The position numbers and the translations under genes were made by a program. The notes beneath the pieces were generated by a model that did no database searches, had not been told where the DNA came from, and worked only from the letters and a program-made list of their open reading frames with translations. From Flexilinea flocculi (GTDB lineage: Bacteria; Chloroflexota; Anaerolineae; Anaerolineales; Anaerolineaceae), in contig NZ_DF968180.1 in the NCBI RefSeq assembly GCF_001192795.1, positions 124,001-188,000 on the forward strand: 64,000 nt of DNA. The letters are read 5' to 3'. Shown here piece by piece: positions 1 through 9,719 of the stretch (its first letter is position 1; every line of letters starts with the position of its first letter).

Positions 1-324
1 AAACAATTTGTGATTCTGGTCGTTGAAAATTTTGTTAAAATTGTTCGATCTCTGATTTCAATCTTTCTGCGAGGGGAAAGCTATTCATCCTACTTTTTGA
101 TTCCGGATGCTGAATCACTGCTGACCGAGGGACAGAGAGAAATTATCCGCCAATATATTAATAAAACAAACTGCAAATCCGGAAAAAATTTGTATGAAGC
201 GTTATCTTCATCGAAAGTGATCCTGTTGAATGACAGTTCACTTTATCCAAGAAATGTTATAAAACAGCTTCGATATAACAACTGTCAAATTCAGACTTTA
301 TCCGAATCAAATTACGGAAATTAG
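1..324 (+). CDS. Hypothetical protein, 5' end at or beyond the window edge
   Basis: No family recognised. The frame is open from the first base of the window and the first in-frame start candidate is GTG at 10, so the true N-terminus may lie outside. The readable part (about 104 residues) begins with a hydrophobic/basic stretch (VVENFVKIVRSLISIFLRG) and continues as a soluble segment rich in Asn, Ser and Tyr, with no catalytic motif I can name. It ends 12 bases before ftsZ on the same strand and is probably co-transcribed with it. A role in cell division is inferred from position only. Confidence 0.6.
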   Translation, partial: KQFVILVVENFVKIVRSLISIFLRGESYSSYFLIPDAESLLTEGQREIIRQYINKTNCKSGKNLYEALSSSKVILLNDSSLYPRNVIKQLRYNNCQIQTLSESNYGN

Positions 325-336
325 CGAGGTACTCCT

Positions 337-1692
337 ATGAAAAACTCATTAACACAAAAAATCGGTGATGAAATTGTCTACAATAAACCTGTAATTAAAG
401 TGATTGGTTTGGGAGGTGGGGGCGGCAACGCTGTGAGCCGAATGATCTCAAGAAATTTCACAGAGGTTGATTTTATCGCAGCCAATACAGATTCTCAGGC
501 TTTAAAGTCAAATAGCGCTCCGACAAAATTGCTCATCGGTCCGGGAATTACCCGAGGAATGGGTTGCGGTGGAAATCCGGAAATCGGAGAATTAGCAGCG
601 CTGGAGAGCGAATCGCTAATCCGTGAGGCGTTGCAGGGAGCGGATATCGTTTTTCTGACAGCCGGCATGGGCGGCGGTACCGGATCCGGTGCTATCGGCG
701 TTGCGGCAAAAATCGCCAAAGATCTGGGGGCAGTTACCATTTCGGTAGTCAACACTCCCTTTTCATTTGAATCCGGGAAACGGATTACCAATGCGCGCAC
801 CTATCTGAATAAATTAGCTGCTCACTCTGATACATTGATTGCGATTCCCAATGATCAATTATTGAAAATTGTCCCGCGAGATCTCTCGTTAAAAGAATCT
901 TTTGAAATTGCCGATGATGTGCTACGACAGGGTGTTCTTGGCATCAGCCAGTTACTGACCGGTGTCGGCGAAATTAATGTCGATTTTTCTCATATCCGCA
1001 ATATGATGATGAATGGCGGCGGATCCCTGCTGACAATCGGATATGGAAAAGGTCCCAACAAGGTTTCCATGGCAATGTATCAGGCATTAAATCATCCGCT
1101 GTTGGAGCATCTGCCGATTGAAAATGCGACCGGTATGATCGTAAACTTTACAGGTGATGAAAACCTTTCATTCCGCGAAGTTGTTGAAGGAATGGGCTAT
1201 TTACAGCAACTTTCCAACCATCAGGCTGAAATTATTCCGGGACAGATCGTTGATAATCGGCTGCAAGATGAAGTAGAAATTATTCTGATTGTCACCGGAA
1301 TGGCTTCCACACCGCTGGAATCGTTGAACACGAAACCGGAAGTTAAAAAGAATTCTTTGGAAAGAGAAAAAACGTCACCCAAAACGTTCTACTCGAACGT
1401 GGCGATTCCTGATTCGATCAGTCACGGGGAGGAGACAAAAGTACTGGAAACAGTCCTTTCATCGACAGAGCCCATGCGATCAATGCAATCGATTGATGGA
1501 CCGATCATTCCGACCCCTAATACAGAGAAAAAAGAATTCTCTGCATCCGCAGAAGCCGCATTTGAAACATTTATGTCTCCGCTGGGATTAAGCGGCTATA
1601 CCCCCGCTTCCATCACGAAAAACGTCGAAAATTCTGACACTGATAAAATTCAGGATTTGGATATCCCGACGTTTATTCGGCGGAAAATGTAA
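337..1692 (+). CDS. ftsZ: Cell division protein FtsZ
   Basis: Tubulin-like GTPase that polymerises into the division ring at midcell. Seen directly: N-terminal GLGGGGGNAV (residues 24-33), the tubulin signature GGGTGSG (112-118), NTPFSFE, the IPND segment, and the synergy-loop sequence NVDF in the middle. A low-complexity linker follows, then the C-terminal peptide DIPTFIRRKM, the conserved site that contacts division partners. Length (451 residues) is slightly above the usual 350-430 because of the linker. The ATG at 337 is preceded by GAGGT. The gene follows an unknown ORF by 12 bases and precedes a 75-residue gene by 15 bases; the three probably form one unit ending at the terminator near 1991. 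Confidence 0.97.
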   Translation: MKNSLTQKIGDEIVYNKPVIKVIGLGGGGGNAVSRMISRNFTEVDFIAANTDSQALKSNSAPTKLLIGPGITRGMGCGGNPEIGELAALESESLIREALQGADIVFLTAGMGGGTGSGAIGVAAKIAKDLGAVTISVVNTPFSFESGKRITNARTYLNKLAAHSDTLIAIPNDQLLKIVPRDLSLKESFEIADDVLRQGVLGISQLLTGVGEINVDFSHIRNMMMNGGGSLLTIGYGKGPNKVSMAMYQALNHPLLEHLPIENATGMIVNFTGDENLSFREVVEGMGYLQQLSNHQAEIIPGQIVDNRLQDEVEIILIVTGMASTPLESLNTKPEVKKNSLEREKTSPKTFYSNVAIPDSISHGEETKVLETVLSSTEPMRSMQSIDGPIIPTPNTEKKEFSASAEAAFETFMSPLGLSGYTPASITKNVENSDTDKIQDLDIPTFIRRKM

Positions 1693-1707
1693 TATTGAGG
1701 TCCTTGC

Positions 1708-1935
1708 ATGGCAGCGTTTTCAAAACAAAAAGTTCAATCCGTAAATCAGACTATCTGTCAGGAATATCCGGATTTTAAGAATATATATCCGAAGGTTACT
1801 GAGACATCAGATGGAAATGCTGTGTTGGTTTATGAGAAAAAAGAAAAAACAGCGGATGGAATACCCATCAAATTGGTGCTGCGGGTGACTGTCGATGCAA
1901 ATGGGAGAATTTTAAAAGTTTCGACATCAAGATAA
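1708..1935 (+). CDS. Small hypothetical protein downstream of ftsZ
   Basis: A 75-residue soluble protein with no recognised domain, signal peptide or membrane segment. The ATG at 1708 follows TTGAGGTCC, a plausible ribosome binding site, and the gene starts 15 bases after the ftsZ stop, so co-translation with ftsZ is likely. The sequence contains a predicted beta-rich C-terminal half (NAVLVYEKKEK, then IKLVLRVTVDANGRILKVSTSR split over two strands), a pattern common to small DUF proteins. It is followed after about 55 bases by a strong terminator. Coding potential looks genuine from the RBS and operon position; function is unknown. Confidence 0.75.
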   Translation: MAAFSKQKVQSVNQTICQEYPDFKNIYPKVTETSDGNAVLVYEKKEKTADGIPIKLVLRVTVDANGRILKVSTSR

Positions 1936-1990
1936 AATCAGTATCCATCCTTCTTCGATGGGTAAGGCAATTTTTTCGTTAATAAATCAT

Positions 1991-2020
1991 AACCACCGGT
2001 TTAACCGGTGGTTTGTTTGT
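1991..2020 (+). terminator. Intrinsic terminator of the ftsZ unit
   Basis: Perfect 10-bp stem AACCACCGGT / ACCGGTGGTT (1991-2000 and 2004-2013) with loop TTA, followed by TGTTTGTT. It lies 55 bases after the last gene of the ftsZ unit. Confidence 0.85.
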
Positions 2021-2242
2021 TCCTATAAGGGTACGCGAACCTGTTTCGCATGATAGCGCCCGAAGTCGTCAATAACCGCGCTATTCCTTCACCTTTCGCT
2101 AAGCGGTTTGATTTTTTCCTTCTTTTGTTGCTTGTATGTGATGTGATTCCCAGTCTGTGTTGATTATTGCATAGGAGGTTCTCCTTTTGGGCGAAATATT
2201 CTTTTCTCCTCCTTCATAACAGAGTGTTTTTTGATACTTTAA

Positions 2243-2380
2243 GATTGCTTTGTCGGGCTTAAGCCTTCCTTACAATGACAAATTGCCATGCAAGCCTTAC
2301 CGTGGTAAATCCTGTCGGTGCACTTTATACAAGGGCGGACTTTTATCATTGCGAGCTCTGCAGGGCGTGGCAATCCTCTG
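2243..2380. repeat. Inverted pair of GATTGCTT...CAATGACA intergenic repeats
   Basis: Two degenerate copies of a common intergenic palindrome face each other. The left copy (2243-2280) runs GATTGCTTTGTC to TTACAATGACA; the right copy (2346-2379) runs TCATTGCGAG to GGCAATCC, in the opposite orientation. Similar sequences recur at 7657-7699, around 42263-42345 and at 57788-57860. The rest of the 1936-2426 gap holds only the two terminators; no gene was seen. Confidence 0.55.
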
Positions 2381-2395
2381 TCGCATGAGAATAAT

Positions 2396-2430
2396 AAAAA
2401 AGCGGGCTGTTTAACAGCCCGCTTTTTTAT
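2396..2430 (-). terminator. Intrinsic terminator of gyrA
   Basis: Ten-bp stem GCGGGCTGTT / AACAGCCCGC (2402-2411 and 2413-2422), flanked by A-run and T-run, so it can work on both strands. It sits immediately after the gyrA stop codon (minus strand). Confidence 0.88.
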
Positions 2431-5051
2431 TCGTCGTTATCAGAATCTTCCGGAAGGATTTCCTCATTTTCATCCGATTCTGGAATTTCCTCCGATTCTT
2501 CAGCTTCGTCCAATTCCTCATCAAGATCGTCAACTTCTTCAAAGGCGTCAGCAGCCATGTCCTCCTGAGTTTCCGGCGGGAGTACATTTTCAGGAACCAC
2601 ATCATCCAGAATTAAATCTGCATCATTACTGGTCACAGCCGCTACAGTCGCTCCTTCAGTCAAGCGTACCAGTCGAACGCCGCGAGCCGTCCTTCCTTTA
2701 ACCGGAATGGTAGTACCTTTCAAACGTACCACATTTCCCAAAGAGGTGATGAAAGTCACATCATAATTCTCACGTAAGACACAAGCTGCGATCACCTTTC
2801 CAGTGATAGACAGTGCACGTTTGTTTGTAATCATCACGCCGCTTGTGGCACGGCCATGTGTCGGGATCATTTGGACAGGGGTGCGTTTTCCAATGCCTTT
2901 TTCTCCGACTACCAGCAGAAAATCCTGTTCCGCTGCAACGTCGACCGAAGCCAGACGATCATCCGCTGCAATCTTCATTCCGCGAACACCCGAAGCTGTT
3001 CTGCCCATTGAACGAACGATTGTCTCAGAAAAACGCAGTCCTTTTCCATTTTCCGTTGCCATAATAATAAATAGCTTTCCATTGGTTTGGAGAACCCATT
3101 TTAATTCGTCATCTTCTTCCAGACGAATCGCTTTAATGCCATTCGTGCGGACATTGGAATATTCTTTCAGCGGAGTGCGTTTAATTTTTCCATTTGCTGT
3201 GACCATGACAAGGTAATTCCTGGGATTGAAATCGGAAACAGCAATTAATTCAGTCACTTTCTCCTCAGGTTCCAGACTGATTACATTGATCACTGGAGTT
3301 CCTTTATCCGTACGCTCCCCTTTAAGGATACGGAAGACTTTTTCCGTATAAACTTTTCCCTTATTCGTGAAGAAAAGAACCGTATCATGGGTATTTGCAA
3401 AGACCAGTTTGGAAAGTTGATCTTCTTCTTTTAATCCATGACCGGCTACTCCGACAGCGCCGCGGTTATAAGTCCGATAGACATTTGCATTGACTCGTTT
3501 AATATATCCGCGTTCGGTGAGTGTGATAAAAACCGACTGATCATCGACCAGATCACTGTCCGACAAATGTTCTACAGCATCCGCTTCAACGGATGTTCTG
3601 CGGTCATCGCCATATTTTTCTGTCAATTCCGCTGTTTCCCGTTTCACCGTTTCAAGCTGCTGCTTCGGATCGGCAAGCAGATTTTCTAAGTAGTTGATGC
3701 GAGCTGTTATTTCCTTCTGTTCATCCTCAATTTTCATCTGCTCAAGAGCGGCAAGTCTGCGGAATTGCATATCCAGAATTGCCTGTGCCTGTAAATCAGA
3801 AAGATTAAACCGGGTCATTAACCCATTTTTGGCTGTTTCGATATCGCGGGAAGCCCGAATTAATGCAATCACTTCATCGACATTAGCGAGAGCAATCAGC
3901 AAACCTTCCAAAATATGTGCACGAGCTTTTGCCTTTTCCAATTCAAAGTGCGACCTGCGTTGGATGACCGTCAGGCGATGTTCGATAAAAATCTGCAGCG
4001 CTTTTTTCAAAGAAAGCGTACGCGGCTGGTTTTCCACTAATGCCAGCATCTGGACACCAAAGGTAGATTGCAGCATGGTGTGTTTATACAGCAGGTTTAA
4101 TACTTGTTTGGGTTGACCATTTTTCTTGAGTTCGATAACAATGCGCATTCCCGTACGATCAGATTCATCGCGCAGATCTGATATCATATCCAGCTTGCCT
4201 TCACGTACCAGTTCAGCGATTCGTTCGATAAGCGTAGTTTTGTTGATCTGGTAAGGAATTTCTGTGATAATAATGTCATACCGTCCGGGACGGTTTTCTT
4301 CAATTTCCGTGCGTCCGCGCACTACAATACGTCCACGTCCTGTGGAATACGCTTGCATGATTCCTTCTCTTCCAAGAATCACACCGCCAGTCGGAAAATC
4401 CGGTCCCTGCACAAAACGCATCAAATCTTCCACGGAGATATTTTCAATATCATCATAATTGTCGATAATATAAATCATCGCTGCGGAAATTTCCCGCAGG
4501 TTATGCGGGGGAATATTGGTTGCCATTCCGACGGCGATTCCGGCTGATCCGTTCAGCAGGAGATTTGGCAGTTTTGATGGAAGGACAAGCGGTTCTTTCA
4601 GTGTTCCATCAAAATTGTCACTGAAATCAACCGTATCTTTGTCAATATCAGCCAATAATTCATCTGTAATCGCGGCAATTCGCGCTTCAGTGTAACGCAT
4701 AGCTGCCGGTGAATCGCCATCGATGGAACCAAAGTTACCCTGCCCATCAACCAGCGGATATCGCATAGAAAAATCTTGTGACATACGAGCCATCGCATCA
4801 TAAATCGATGAGTCGCCATGCGGATGATATTTTCCCAGAACTTCACCAACAATACGGGCTGATTTTTTGTGCGGACCGTTGGACCGGATACCCATGTCCT
4901 GCATTGCGAAAAGAATTCTGCGGTGAACTGGTTTAAGACCATCGCGTGCATCTGGTAATGCCCGTGATACAATTACACTCATTGCGTAATCCAGATACGC
5001 AACGCGCATTTGCTGATCGATATCCACCGAATTTACTGCATCATTTCCCAT
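2427..5051 (-). CDS. gyrA: DNA gyrase subunit A
   Basis: Type IIA topoisomerase breakage-reunion subunit. Visible: N-terminal winged-helix/tower region with [19 protein letters not shown], the quinolone-pocket segment [10 protein letters not shown] (residues 76-85, with the usual Ser and Asp present), and catalytic Tyr120 in AAMRYTEA. After a coiled-coil tower come the six-bladed C-terminal repeats (for example [27 protein letters not shown]). At the position of the canonical GyrA box (QRRGGKG-like) this protein reads YNRGAVG, which is unusual. The last 50 or so residues are a strongly acidic tail, as in many GyrA proteins. Length 874 is normal. An extended -10 promoter (TGGTATAAT, minus strand, 5087-5095) lies upstream. 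Confidence 0.96.
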   Translation of the reverse strand: MGNDAVNSVDIDQQMRVAYLDYAMSVIVSRALPDARDGLKPVHRRILFAMQDMGIRSNGPHKKSARIVGEVLGKYHPHGDSSIYDAMARMSQDFSMRYPLVDGQGNFGSIDGDSPAAMRYTEARIAAITDELLADIDKDTVDFSDNFDGTLKEPLVLPSKLPNLLLNGSAGIAVGMATNIPPHNLREISAAMIYIIDNYDDIENISVEDLMRFVQGPDFPTGGVILGREGIMQAYSTGRGRIVVRGRTEIEENRPGRYDIIITEIPYQINKTTLIERIAELVREGKLDMISDLRDESDRTGMRIVIELKKNGQPKQVLNLLYKHTMLQSTFGVQMLALVENQPRTLSLKKALQIFIEHRLTVIQRRSHFELEKAKARAHILEGLLIALANVDEVIALIRASRDIETAKNGLMTRFNLSDLQAQAILDMQFRRLAALEQMKIEDEQKEITARINYLENLLADPKQQLETVKRETAELTEKYGDDRRTSVEADAVEHLSDSDLVDDQSVFITLTERGYIKRVNANVYRTYNRGAVGVAGHGLKEEDQLSKLVFANTHDTVLFFTNKGKVYTEKVFRILKGERTDKGTPVINVISLEPEEKVTELIAVSDFNPRNYLVMVTANGKIKRTPLKEYSNVRTNGIKAIRLEEDDELKWVLQTNGKLFIIMATENGKGLRFSETIVRSMGRTASGVRGMKIAADDRLASVDVAAEQDFLLVVGEKGIGKRTPVQMIPTHGRATSGVMITNKRALSITGKVIAACVLRENYDVTFITSLGNVVRLKGTTIPVKGRTARGVRLVRLTEGATVAAVTSNDADLILDDVVPENVLPPETQEDMAADAFEEVDDLDEELDEAEESEEIPESDENEEILPEDSDNDE

Positions 5052-5086
5052 ATTTTTTTGCCTTTTACCTCAAATTTAACATGCTA

Positions 5087-5095
5087 ATTATACCA
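5087..5095 (-). promoter_or_regulatory. Extended -10 promoter of gyrA
   Basis: On the minus strand the sequence TGGTATAAT gives a consensus -10 box with the TGn extension, 36 bases before the gyrA ATG. No good -35 hexamer is present at 17 bp, as expected for an extended -10 promoter. The remaining gap to 5482 holds no gene. Confidence 0.5.
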
Positions 5096-5323
5096 TCCAT
5101 GTCCTCTCTGCACGGTCTGGCCGGCGGTTTTCGTGCAGTCATTCGAAATAAGAGCGGGATTCTTCGTTATTATTTTGCAGCAGCTAAATATTCTGACGGC
5201 TTATTAATAAAGAAAATGAATTACCCCCCAATACCGTGATACATCCAGCTGATTTCAACAACAGGCAGATCATTGAACAGGACAGCCTTAAGGTGGATTT
5301 AATCATCAGGAGGATATCCCTTC

Positions 5324-5354
5324 TTGACACACATTTTCAAAACAGGTATATAAA
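5324..5354 (+). promoter_or_regulatory. Sigma-70-like promoter of the two-component operon
   Basis: TTGACA at 5324-5329 is followed, 17 bp later, by TATATA (5347-5352); TATAAA at 5349 gives a 19-bp spacer. It lies about 130 bases before the response regulator start. Confidence 0.5.
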
Positions 5355-5482
5355 ATAAATGAGGACAGTAATTTGAAAAATGAAAAGAACATCAAATCTT
5401 CTTTCTTCAAAGAGTTAATCCATATTTCGAATAGCTGAAAAAAGAAGATTCGAATATTAATCGAAATGGAGTAGGATAAGGA

Positions 5483-6184
5483 ATGGCAAATAAAATCTTG
5501 ATTGTTGATGATGATGTCTTGCTCCGAAGGAGTTTGGCTTTCAATTTAGAAAAAAGCGGGTTCCAATCCAATACTGCGGAAAGTGCAGAGGATGCGCTCG
5601 CAATCATCCAAATCGATCAACCTGATTTGATTCTTTTAGATATTGGTTTACCTGGTATGGATGGTCTCGATGCCATTTCCAGCATTCACCAGATTAAAAA
5701 TATTCCGATAATTTTTTTGACTGCCCGGCGCAGCGGCAGCGATCAGATCATGGGATTAAATGCCGGAGCCGATGATTATATTTCCAAACCGTTTGATTTT
5801 GATGTGTTATTGGCTCGCGTGAAGGCAGTCCTGCGCAGGAAAGAAACAGCCGCACCGCCGCAACCAGAAGGAATTATCCAGGCAGGTAATCTGAGAATTG
5901 ATTTTTCTCAGCATCAGGCAAGTATTGAGAATCGTCCACTGGAGTTATCGCCGAAAGAATTCGATCTGCTGACTGCTTTTGTGTTGGACGCGGATCGCGT
6001 GATCAGCACCGATAACCTGTTGAAACGCGTATGGGGTGCAGAATATATTGGAGAAACGCAGGTTTTATATGTACATATTCGCTGGCTGCGTGAAAAAGTA
6101 GAAAAGGATCCGGACCATCCGGAACGTATTGTAACTGTACGAAGTATCGGCTATAAGTTTGTTTCAAATCCTGGTTCAGAATGA
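5483..6184 (+). CDS. OmpR/PhoB-family response regulator
   Basis: Two-domain transcription factor. The receiver domain (residues 1 to about 115) has the acidic pair D10/D11, phospho-acceptor D53 in [12 protein letters not shown]80 and K102 in ISKPFDFD. A short Pro/Gln linker leads to the winged-helix DNA-binding domain (about 135-230), with [13 protein letters not shown] and the C-terminal [10 protein letters not shown] typical of the family. The gene overlaps the following histidine kinase by four bases (ATGA), so the two are translationally coupled and form a cognate pair. The signal is unknown. The HtrA gene about 450 bases downstream on the same strand is a plausible but unproven target. 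Confidence 0.93.
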   Translation: MANKILIVDDDVLLRRSLAFNLEKSGFQSNTAESAEDALAIIQIDQPDLILLDIGLPGMDGLDAISSIHQIKNIPIIFLTARRSGSDQIMGLNAGADDYISKPFDFDVLLARVKAVLRRKETAAPPQPEGIIQAGNLRIDFSQHQASIENRPLELSPKEFDLLTAFVLDADRVISTDNLLKRVWGAEYIGETQVLYVHIRWLREKVEKDPDHPERIVTVRSIGYKFVSNPGSE

Positions 6185-7608
6185 AAAATCTAAAATTGCA
6201 GTTTATTCTCAGTCATATTCTTCCGGTCATCATCACCATCCCATTGATAGGTGTCGCGCTCTCGTATGCGATGGAGACAAGTTTTATCTTAAAAGATATG
6301 AAAAAGACAATCGAATATCAGGCGCAACTAATCAAGGGATACGCAGAGGGAAATCCGGATATCTGGAAAGATCATGAATCTGCAAATAATCTGATCCAGG
6401 AAATTCGCCCGCAACTGGTATCCGGAATTGTTCTGTTTGATCAAACATGGCAATGGATCGCTTCCTCAGACAACAAACCCATAACGCTGGATCTGAATTC
6501 GGACTTTTCGTTGCTGGTTTCACAGTTGCAGCAAAAGTCTTTTGAACCGTTTATGAAAGTCAATCCTTATCAACCGTTTAAAAAATCAGGGGATATCATC
6601 GAAATGATGGTTCCTGTCAGTAACGATAAGGATGAATTACTGGGGGTCATTCGTTTAAATCTACCCATCAATTATTTTGAAAATCAACTAAAACAAACTT
6701 CTACCAGAATTGTCATTATCCTGATCTGTGGAATACTTCTGGGGATCATCATAGGACTCTTTAACGCCATTCGTCTGGAAGAACAGCTCAATCGTACAAC
6801 CAATGCCATCTATGATTTATCAGGCGGCAGTAAAAATAAACCGCTGCCAGAGACAGGACCGGCCGAAATTCGGAAATTATCAGCAGCCTTTAATAAATTG
6901 TCGCAGAAGCTTGAAACTTCAGAACAAACCAGAACCAAATTAATTTCCTATCTGACGCATGAACTGGGACGACCGTTAGGCGCTCTGGCATCTGCGGTTG
7001 ATTCGTTGAATTTAGGCGCTATACAGGATGAAAATCTGACGAAAGACCTGACCAGCGGAATGAAAATGGAAATTAAAAGATTAGAACTGCTTGTAGGCGA
7101 TCTGTCTATTCTGAGATCCGAATCCGATCCGCTGAATCAGTATTTCATGAAACCTGTTCCATTGGCCGAGTGGTTAATGAATTTTTCCACCTATTGGACA
7201 AAATATGCTCAAAATAATCAGGTCAATCTCATTCATGAAATTCCAGATCAATTGCCGACCGTTTTGATCGATGAAAACCGATTTCACCAGGCTGTCGGAA
7301 ATATCTTGAGCAATGCCATTAAATACTCATCGAAAGGGGGGGACGTAATCCTTTCTGCATCTGCTAAACCGGAAGAAATTCAAATTTCCGTACAGGATTT
7401 TGGCCCGGGAATTTCGCAAGACGATCTGCCGCATATATTTGAACCTTTTTACCGTGGATCGGAAAAAAAGCGATTTATACAAGGAATGGGACTGGGGCTC
7501 AATATTGCGCAGGAAATTGTTGAAGCACATCATGGAACGATCAGCGTGGAAAGCATCAAAGGGAAAGGGAGTACGTTCACCATTCATTTGCCTCTGCAAT
7601 CTGTATAA
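6181..7608 (+). CDS. Membrane sensor histidine kinase
   Basis: Autophosphorylating sensor of the preceding response regulator. Two membrane segments (about residues 7-30 and 176-196) flank an extracytoplasmic region of about 140 residues with no named sensor fold. A HAMP-like linker follows, then the dimerisation domain with H-box [12 protein letters not shown] (phospho-acceptor His260). The ATPase domain has an N-box ([19 protein letters not shown]), a G1 box (DFGPGIS) and a G2 box ([13 protein letters not shown]). All catalytic motifs are intact. Length 475 is normal. The start overlaps the regulator stop (ATGA). The 446-base gap after it contains one small palindromic repeat and no other gene. 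Confidence 0.93.
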   Translation: MKNLKLQFILSHILPVIITIPLIGVALSYAMETSFILKDMKKTIEYQAQLIKGYAEGNPDIWKDHESANNLIQEIRPQLVSGIVLFDQTWQWIASSDNKPITLDLNSDFSLLVSQLQQKSFEPFMKVNPYQPFKKSGDIIEMMVPVSNDKDELLGVIRLNLPINYFENQLKQTSTRIVIILICGILLGIIIGLFNAIRLEEQLNRTTNAIYDLSGGSKNKPLPETGPAEIRKLSAAFNKLSQKLETSEQTRTKLISYLTHELGRPLGALASAVDSLNLGAIQDENLTKDLTSGMKMEIKRLELLVGDLSILRSESDPLNQYFMKPVPLAEWLMNFSTYWTKYAQNNQVNLIHEIPDQLPTVLIDENRFHQAVGNILSNAIKYSSKGGDVILSASAKPEEIQISVQDFGPGISQDDLPHIFEPFYRGSEKKRFIQGMGLGLNIAQEIVEAHHGTISVESIKGKGSTFTIHLPLQSV

Positions 7609-7656
7609 AATCAACTGCAGGACATCATTTCAAATTTCGAATTACTGGGATGAAAT

Positions 7657-7699
7657 CTGTCATTGCAAGGAGAGCATCAGCACAACGAAGCAATGACAG
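7657..7699. repeat. Short intergenic palindrome (CTGTCATTGC type)
   Basis: CTGTCATTGC (7657-7666) and GCAATGACAG (7690-7699) form a 10-bp stem around a 23-base loop containing AAGGAGAGCAT. It belongs to the same repeat type as 2243-2380. Just upstream (7635-7648) is a lone end of the larger palindrome family (AAATTTCGAATTACTGG). The rest of 7609-8055 holds no gene; two TTAAGG hexamers 9 bp apart (7913, 7922) are noted without assignment. Confidence 0.55.
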
Positions 7700-8055
7700 G
7701 TATATCTTTGAATCATTCATTATCTGAATATTTAGCACGAATTCTAAAATCATAAGAACAACAATTAATTCTTTTAATATATCGAATTACTGTTATAAAA
7801 AATGGATAAATAAATATTTGTTTCCAATCCACCATTTAAAAAGCCAATCTATACTTCAAATTACGGTAAAAATACCCAAAATTTCTTAAAAAATGGTTTT
7901 TTTAATCAGAACTTAAGGTTTTTAAGGAATTGGTTTAAACGAAAGTTAATATTCTGCTAACAAATCCGTAGTAATCTTATTATCAATGAAATATAAATTT
8001 ACAATTTATCTTGCAGTTTTCTGGAAGAAAGATAAAAAAAGAAAAGGAGCAAAAT

Positions 8056-9651
8056 ATGAAAAAAACATCAAAAATCATCTGGTTATCCGTAATCCTCATC
8101 CTCGCAATCAGTTTCGGGGCTTTCAGACTGGTTCAGGGACAGGAAACCGTATCACAGACAGACGTTGCTGCAGCAAAACTCTCCCTGAGTTCGCTGTATG
8201 ATCAGATTAATCCATCAGTTGTATTTGTTTCGGTTGCCATTCCGGCTAAAACAACATCGCTGGATCAAGGTCAGGATAATCCCTGGGATAATTTCGATTT
8301 TCAGAACATTATCCCCTTCTTCGAACAGTATAATCAACAGGAACGACCGAATAAAAAACAGCCTGAACCGGATAATGATAATGAAAAACCGATGCAATAT
8401 GGTTCCGGTACCGGTTTTGTGTATGATACCGAAGGTCATATTGTGACGAACAATCATGTTATTGAAGATGCCGCAGAAGTAACTGTAACCTACTATGATG
8501 GTATCGTGCGTGACGCAGAGGTTATCGGAGCAGATCCGGACAGTGACCTTGCCGTATTGAAAGTTACCGATGCTCGGACCGATATTCAACCGGTAACATT
8601 GGGTGATTCATCGAAGGTAAAAACCGGCGATTTCGTTGCTGCCATCGGCAACCCGTTCGGTAACACGGGGACGATGACACAGGGTATCGTGTCAGCGCTT
8701 GGCCGCAGTTTCTCCTTGGAAAGCGGATCCGACGAAACCGGTCATTATTCGATACCTGACATGATTCAGACTGATGCTGCGATTAATCCGGGCAACTCCG
8801 GTGGTGTGTTGATCAATCTGAATGGGGAAGTTATCGGTGTAGTCAACTCTTTCTCATCGTCAACCTATTCCTCGGCAGGCATCGGCTATGCAATTCCTTC
8901 CAACCTGGCAATCAGAGTCGTACCAAAACTGATCAGTGATGGTTCGTACCAGCATGCATGGATCGGAATGAGCGGAATTGCCCTGACTCCTGAAATCAAT
9001 GAAGCGCTGGAGCTTGATCATGATCAACGTGGTGCTTTGATCCAGACCGTTCAAAAAGACAGCCCTGCTGAAGCAGCGGGTATTCAAGGTGGTAAGGAAA
9101 CCATCGAGATCAGCGGTTCAGAAATTTACAGTGACGGCGATATCGTTACAAAAATAAATGATCGCGTTGTCAAAGGAATGGATGATGTCATTTCTTATCT
9201 TGCATCCAATACCAGTGTCGGAGATAAAATTACACTCCATATTTTGCGTGACGGAAAAGAAATTGACATGGATGTCACATTAGCAGCTCGTCCATCCTCT
9301 GAAGAACGGGAACAAAAGGCTGAAGTAATCGCACAAAATGGCAAAGGAAATGCCTGGATCGGTACCTATGTCAAAGATATTACAGCGGAAGATATTAAAT
9401 CGTTGAATCTCCCCGAAGGAACCGAAGGTGCGCTGATCAGCCAGGTCACCAAAGATAGTCCGGCAGATGATGCCGAATTACAGGTCAATGATATTATCCA
9501 AAAAATGGATGATCAGGAAATTCACAATGTCGATGAGTTGAAAGAAGAGCTCGCAAAATATTTGCCGGGTGAACGTATTACTCTGACGATTCTACGCGAT
9601 AACGAGACCATTGAAGTCAGGCTGACGCTTGGAACCACTGTCACACGCTGA
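8056..9651 (+). CDS. htrA: HtrA/DegP-like serine protease with two PDZ domains
   Basis: Envelope quality-control protease. The ATG at 8056 is chosen because AAAAGGAG lies 6 bases before it and it opens a good signal peptide (MKKTSKIIWLSVILILAISF); an upstream in-frame start lacks these. The trypsin-like domain carries the triad His134 (VTNNHVIEDA), Asp164 (DSDLAVLKV) and Ser248 (NPGNSGGVLI). Two PDZ domains follow (about residues 300-410 and 430-530), each with a gating AGIQGG/DDAELQ-type loop and NVDELKEEL-type helix. A Gln/Asn/Pro-rich insert sits before the catalytic core. Length of the mature protein is typical. It stands alone, ends at a strong terminator, and may be controlled by the two-component system upstream. 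Confidence 0.95.
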   Translation: MKKTSKIIWLSVILILAISFGAFRLVQGQETVSQTDVAAAKLSLSSLYDQINPSVVFVSVAIPAKTTSLDQGQDNPWDNFDFQNIIPFFEQYNQQERPNKKQPEPDNDNEKPMQYGSGTGFVYDTEGHIVTNNHVIEDAAEVTVTYYDGIVRDAEVIGADPDSDLAVLKVTDARTDIQPVTLGDSSKVKTGDFVAAIGNPFGNTGTMTQGIVSALGRSFSLESGSDETGHYSIPDMIQTDAAINPGNSGGVLINLNGEVIGVVNSFSSSTYSSAGIGYAIPSNLAIRVVPKLISDGSYQHAWIGMSGIALTPEINEALELDHDQRGALIQTVQKDSPAEAAGIQGGKETIEISGSEIYSDGDIVTKINDRVVKGMDDVISYLASNTSVGDKITLHILRDGKEIDMDVTLAARPSSEEREQKAEVIAQNGKGNAWIGTYVKDITAEDIKSLNLPEGTEGALISQVTKDSPADDAELQVNDIIQKMDDQEIHNVDELKEELAKYLPGERITLTILRDNETIEVRLTLGTTVTR

Positions 9652-9667
9652 CAGGAAAAATCAGAAT

Positions 9668-9702
9668 AAAAAAACGGCTGAATTTTTTTCAGCCGTTTTT
9701 TT
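9668..9702. terminator. Bidirectional terminator between htrA and the phosphodiesterase gene
   Basis: Stem CGGCTGAA / TTCAGCCG (9675-9682 and 9688-9695) with an A-run on the left and a T-run on the right. It serves htrA and the convergent gene that ends at 9720. Confidence 0.85.
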
Positions 9703-9719
9703 ATTCAGCATCACTTTTT

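Noticed and set aside
2427-5051. Several long open frames opposite gyrA, secA and other genes
   Set aside because: They are antisense shadows of well-identified proteins with no ribosome binding sites or family motifs.
7913-7927. Two TTAAGG hexamers before htrA as a response-regulator operator
   Set aside because: The 9-bp spacing does not fit a helical repeat and only two copies occur, so the evidence is too weak.
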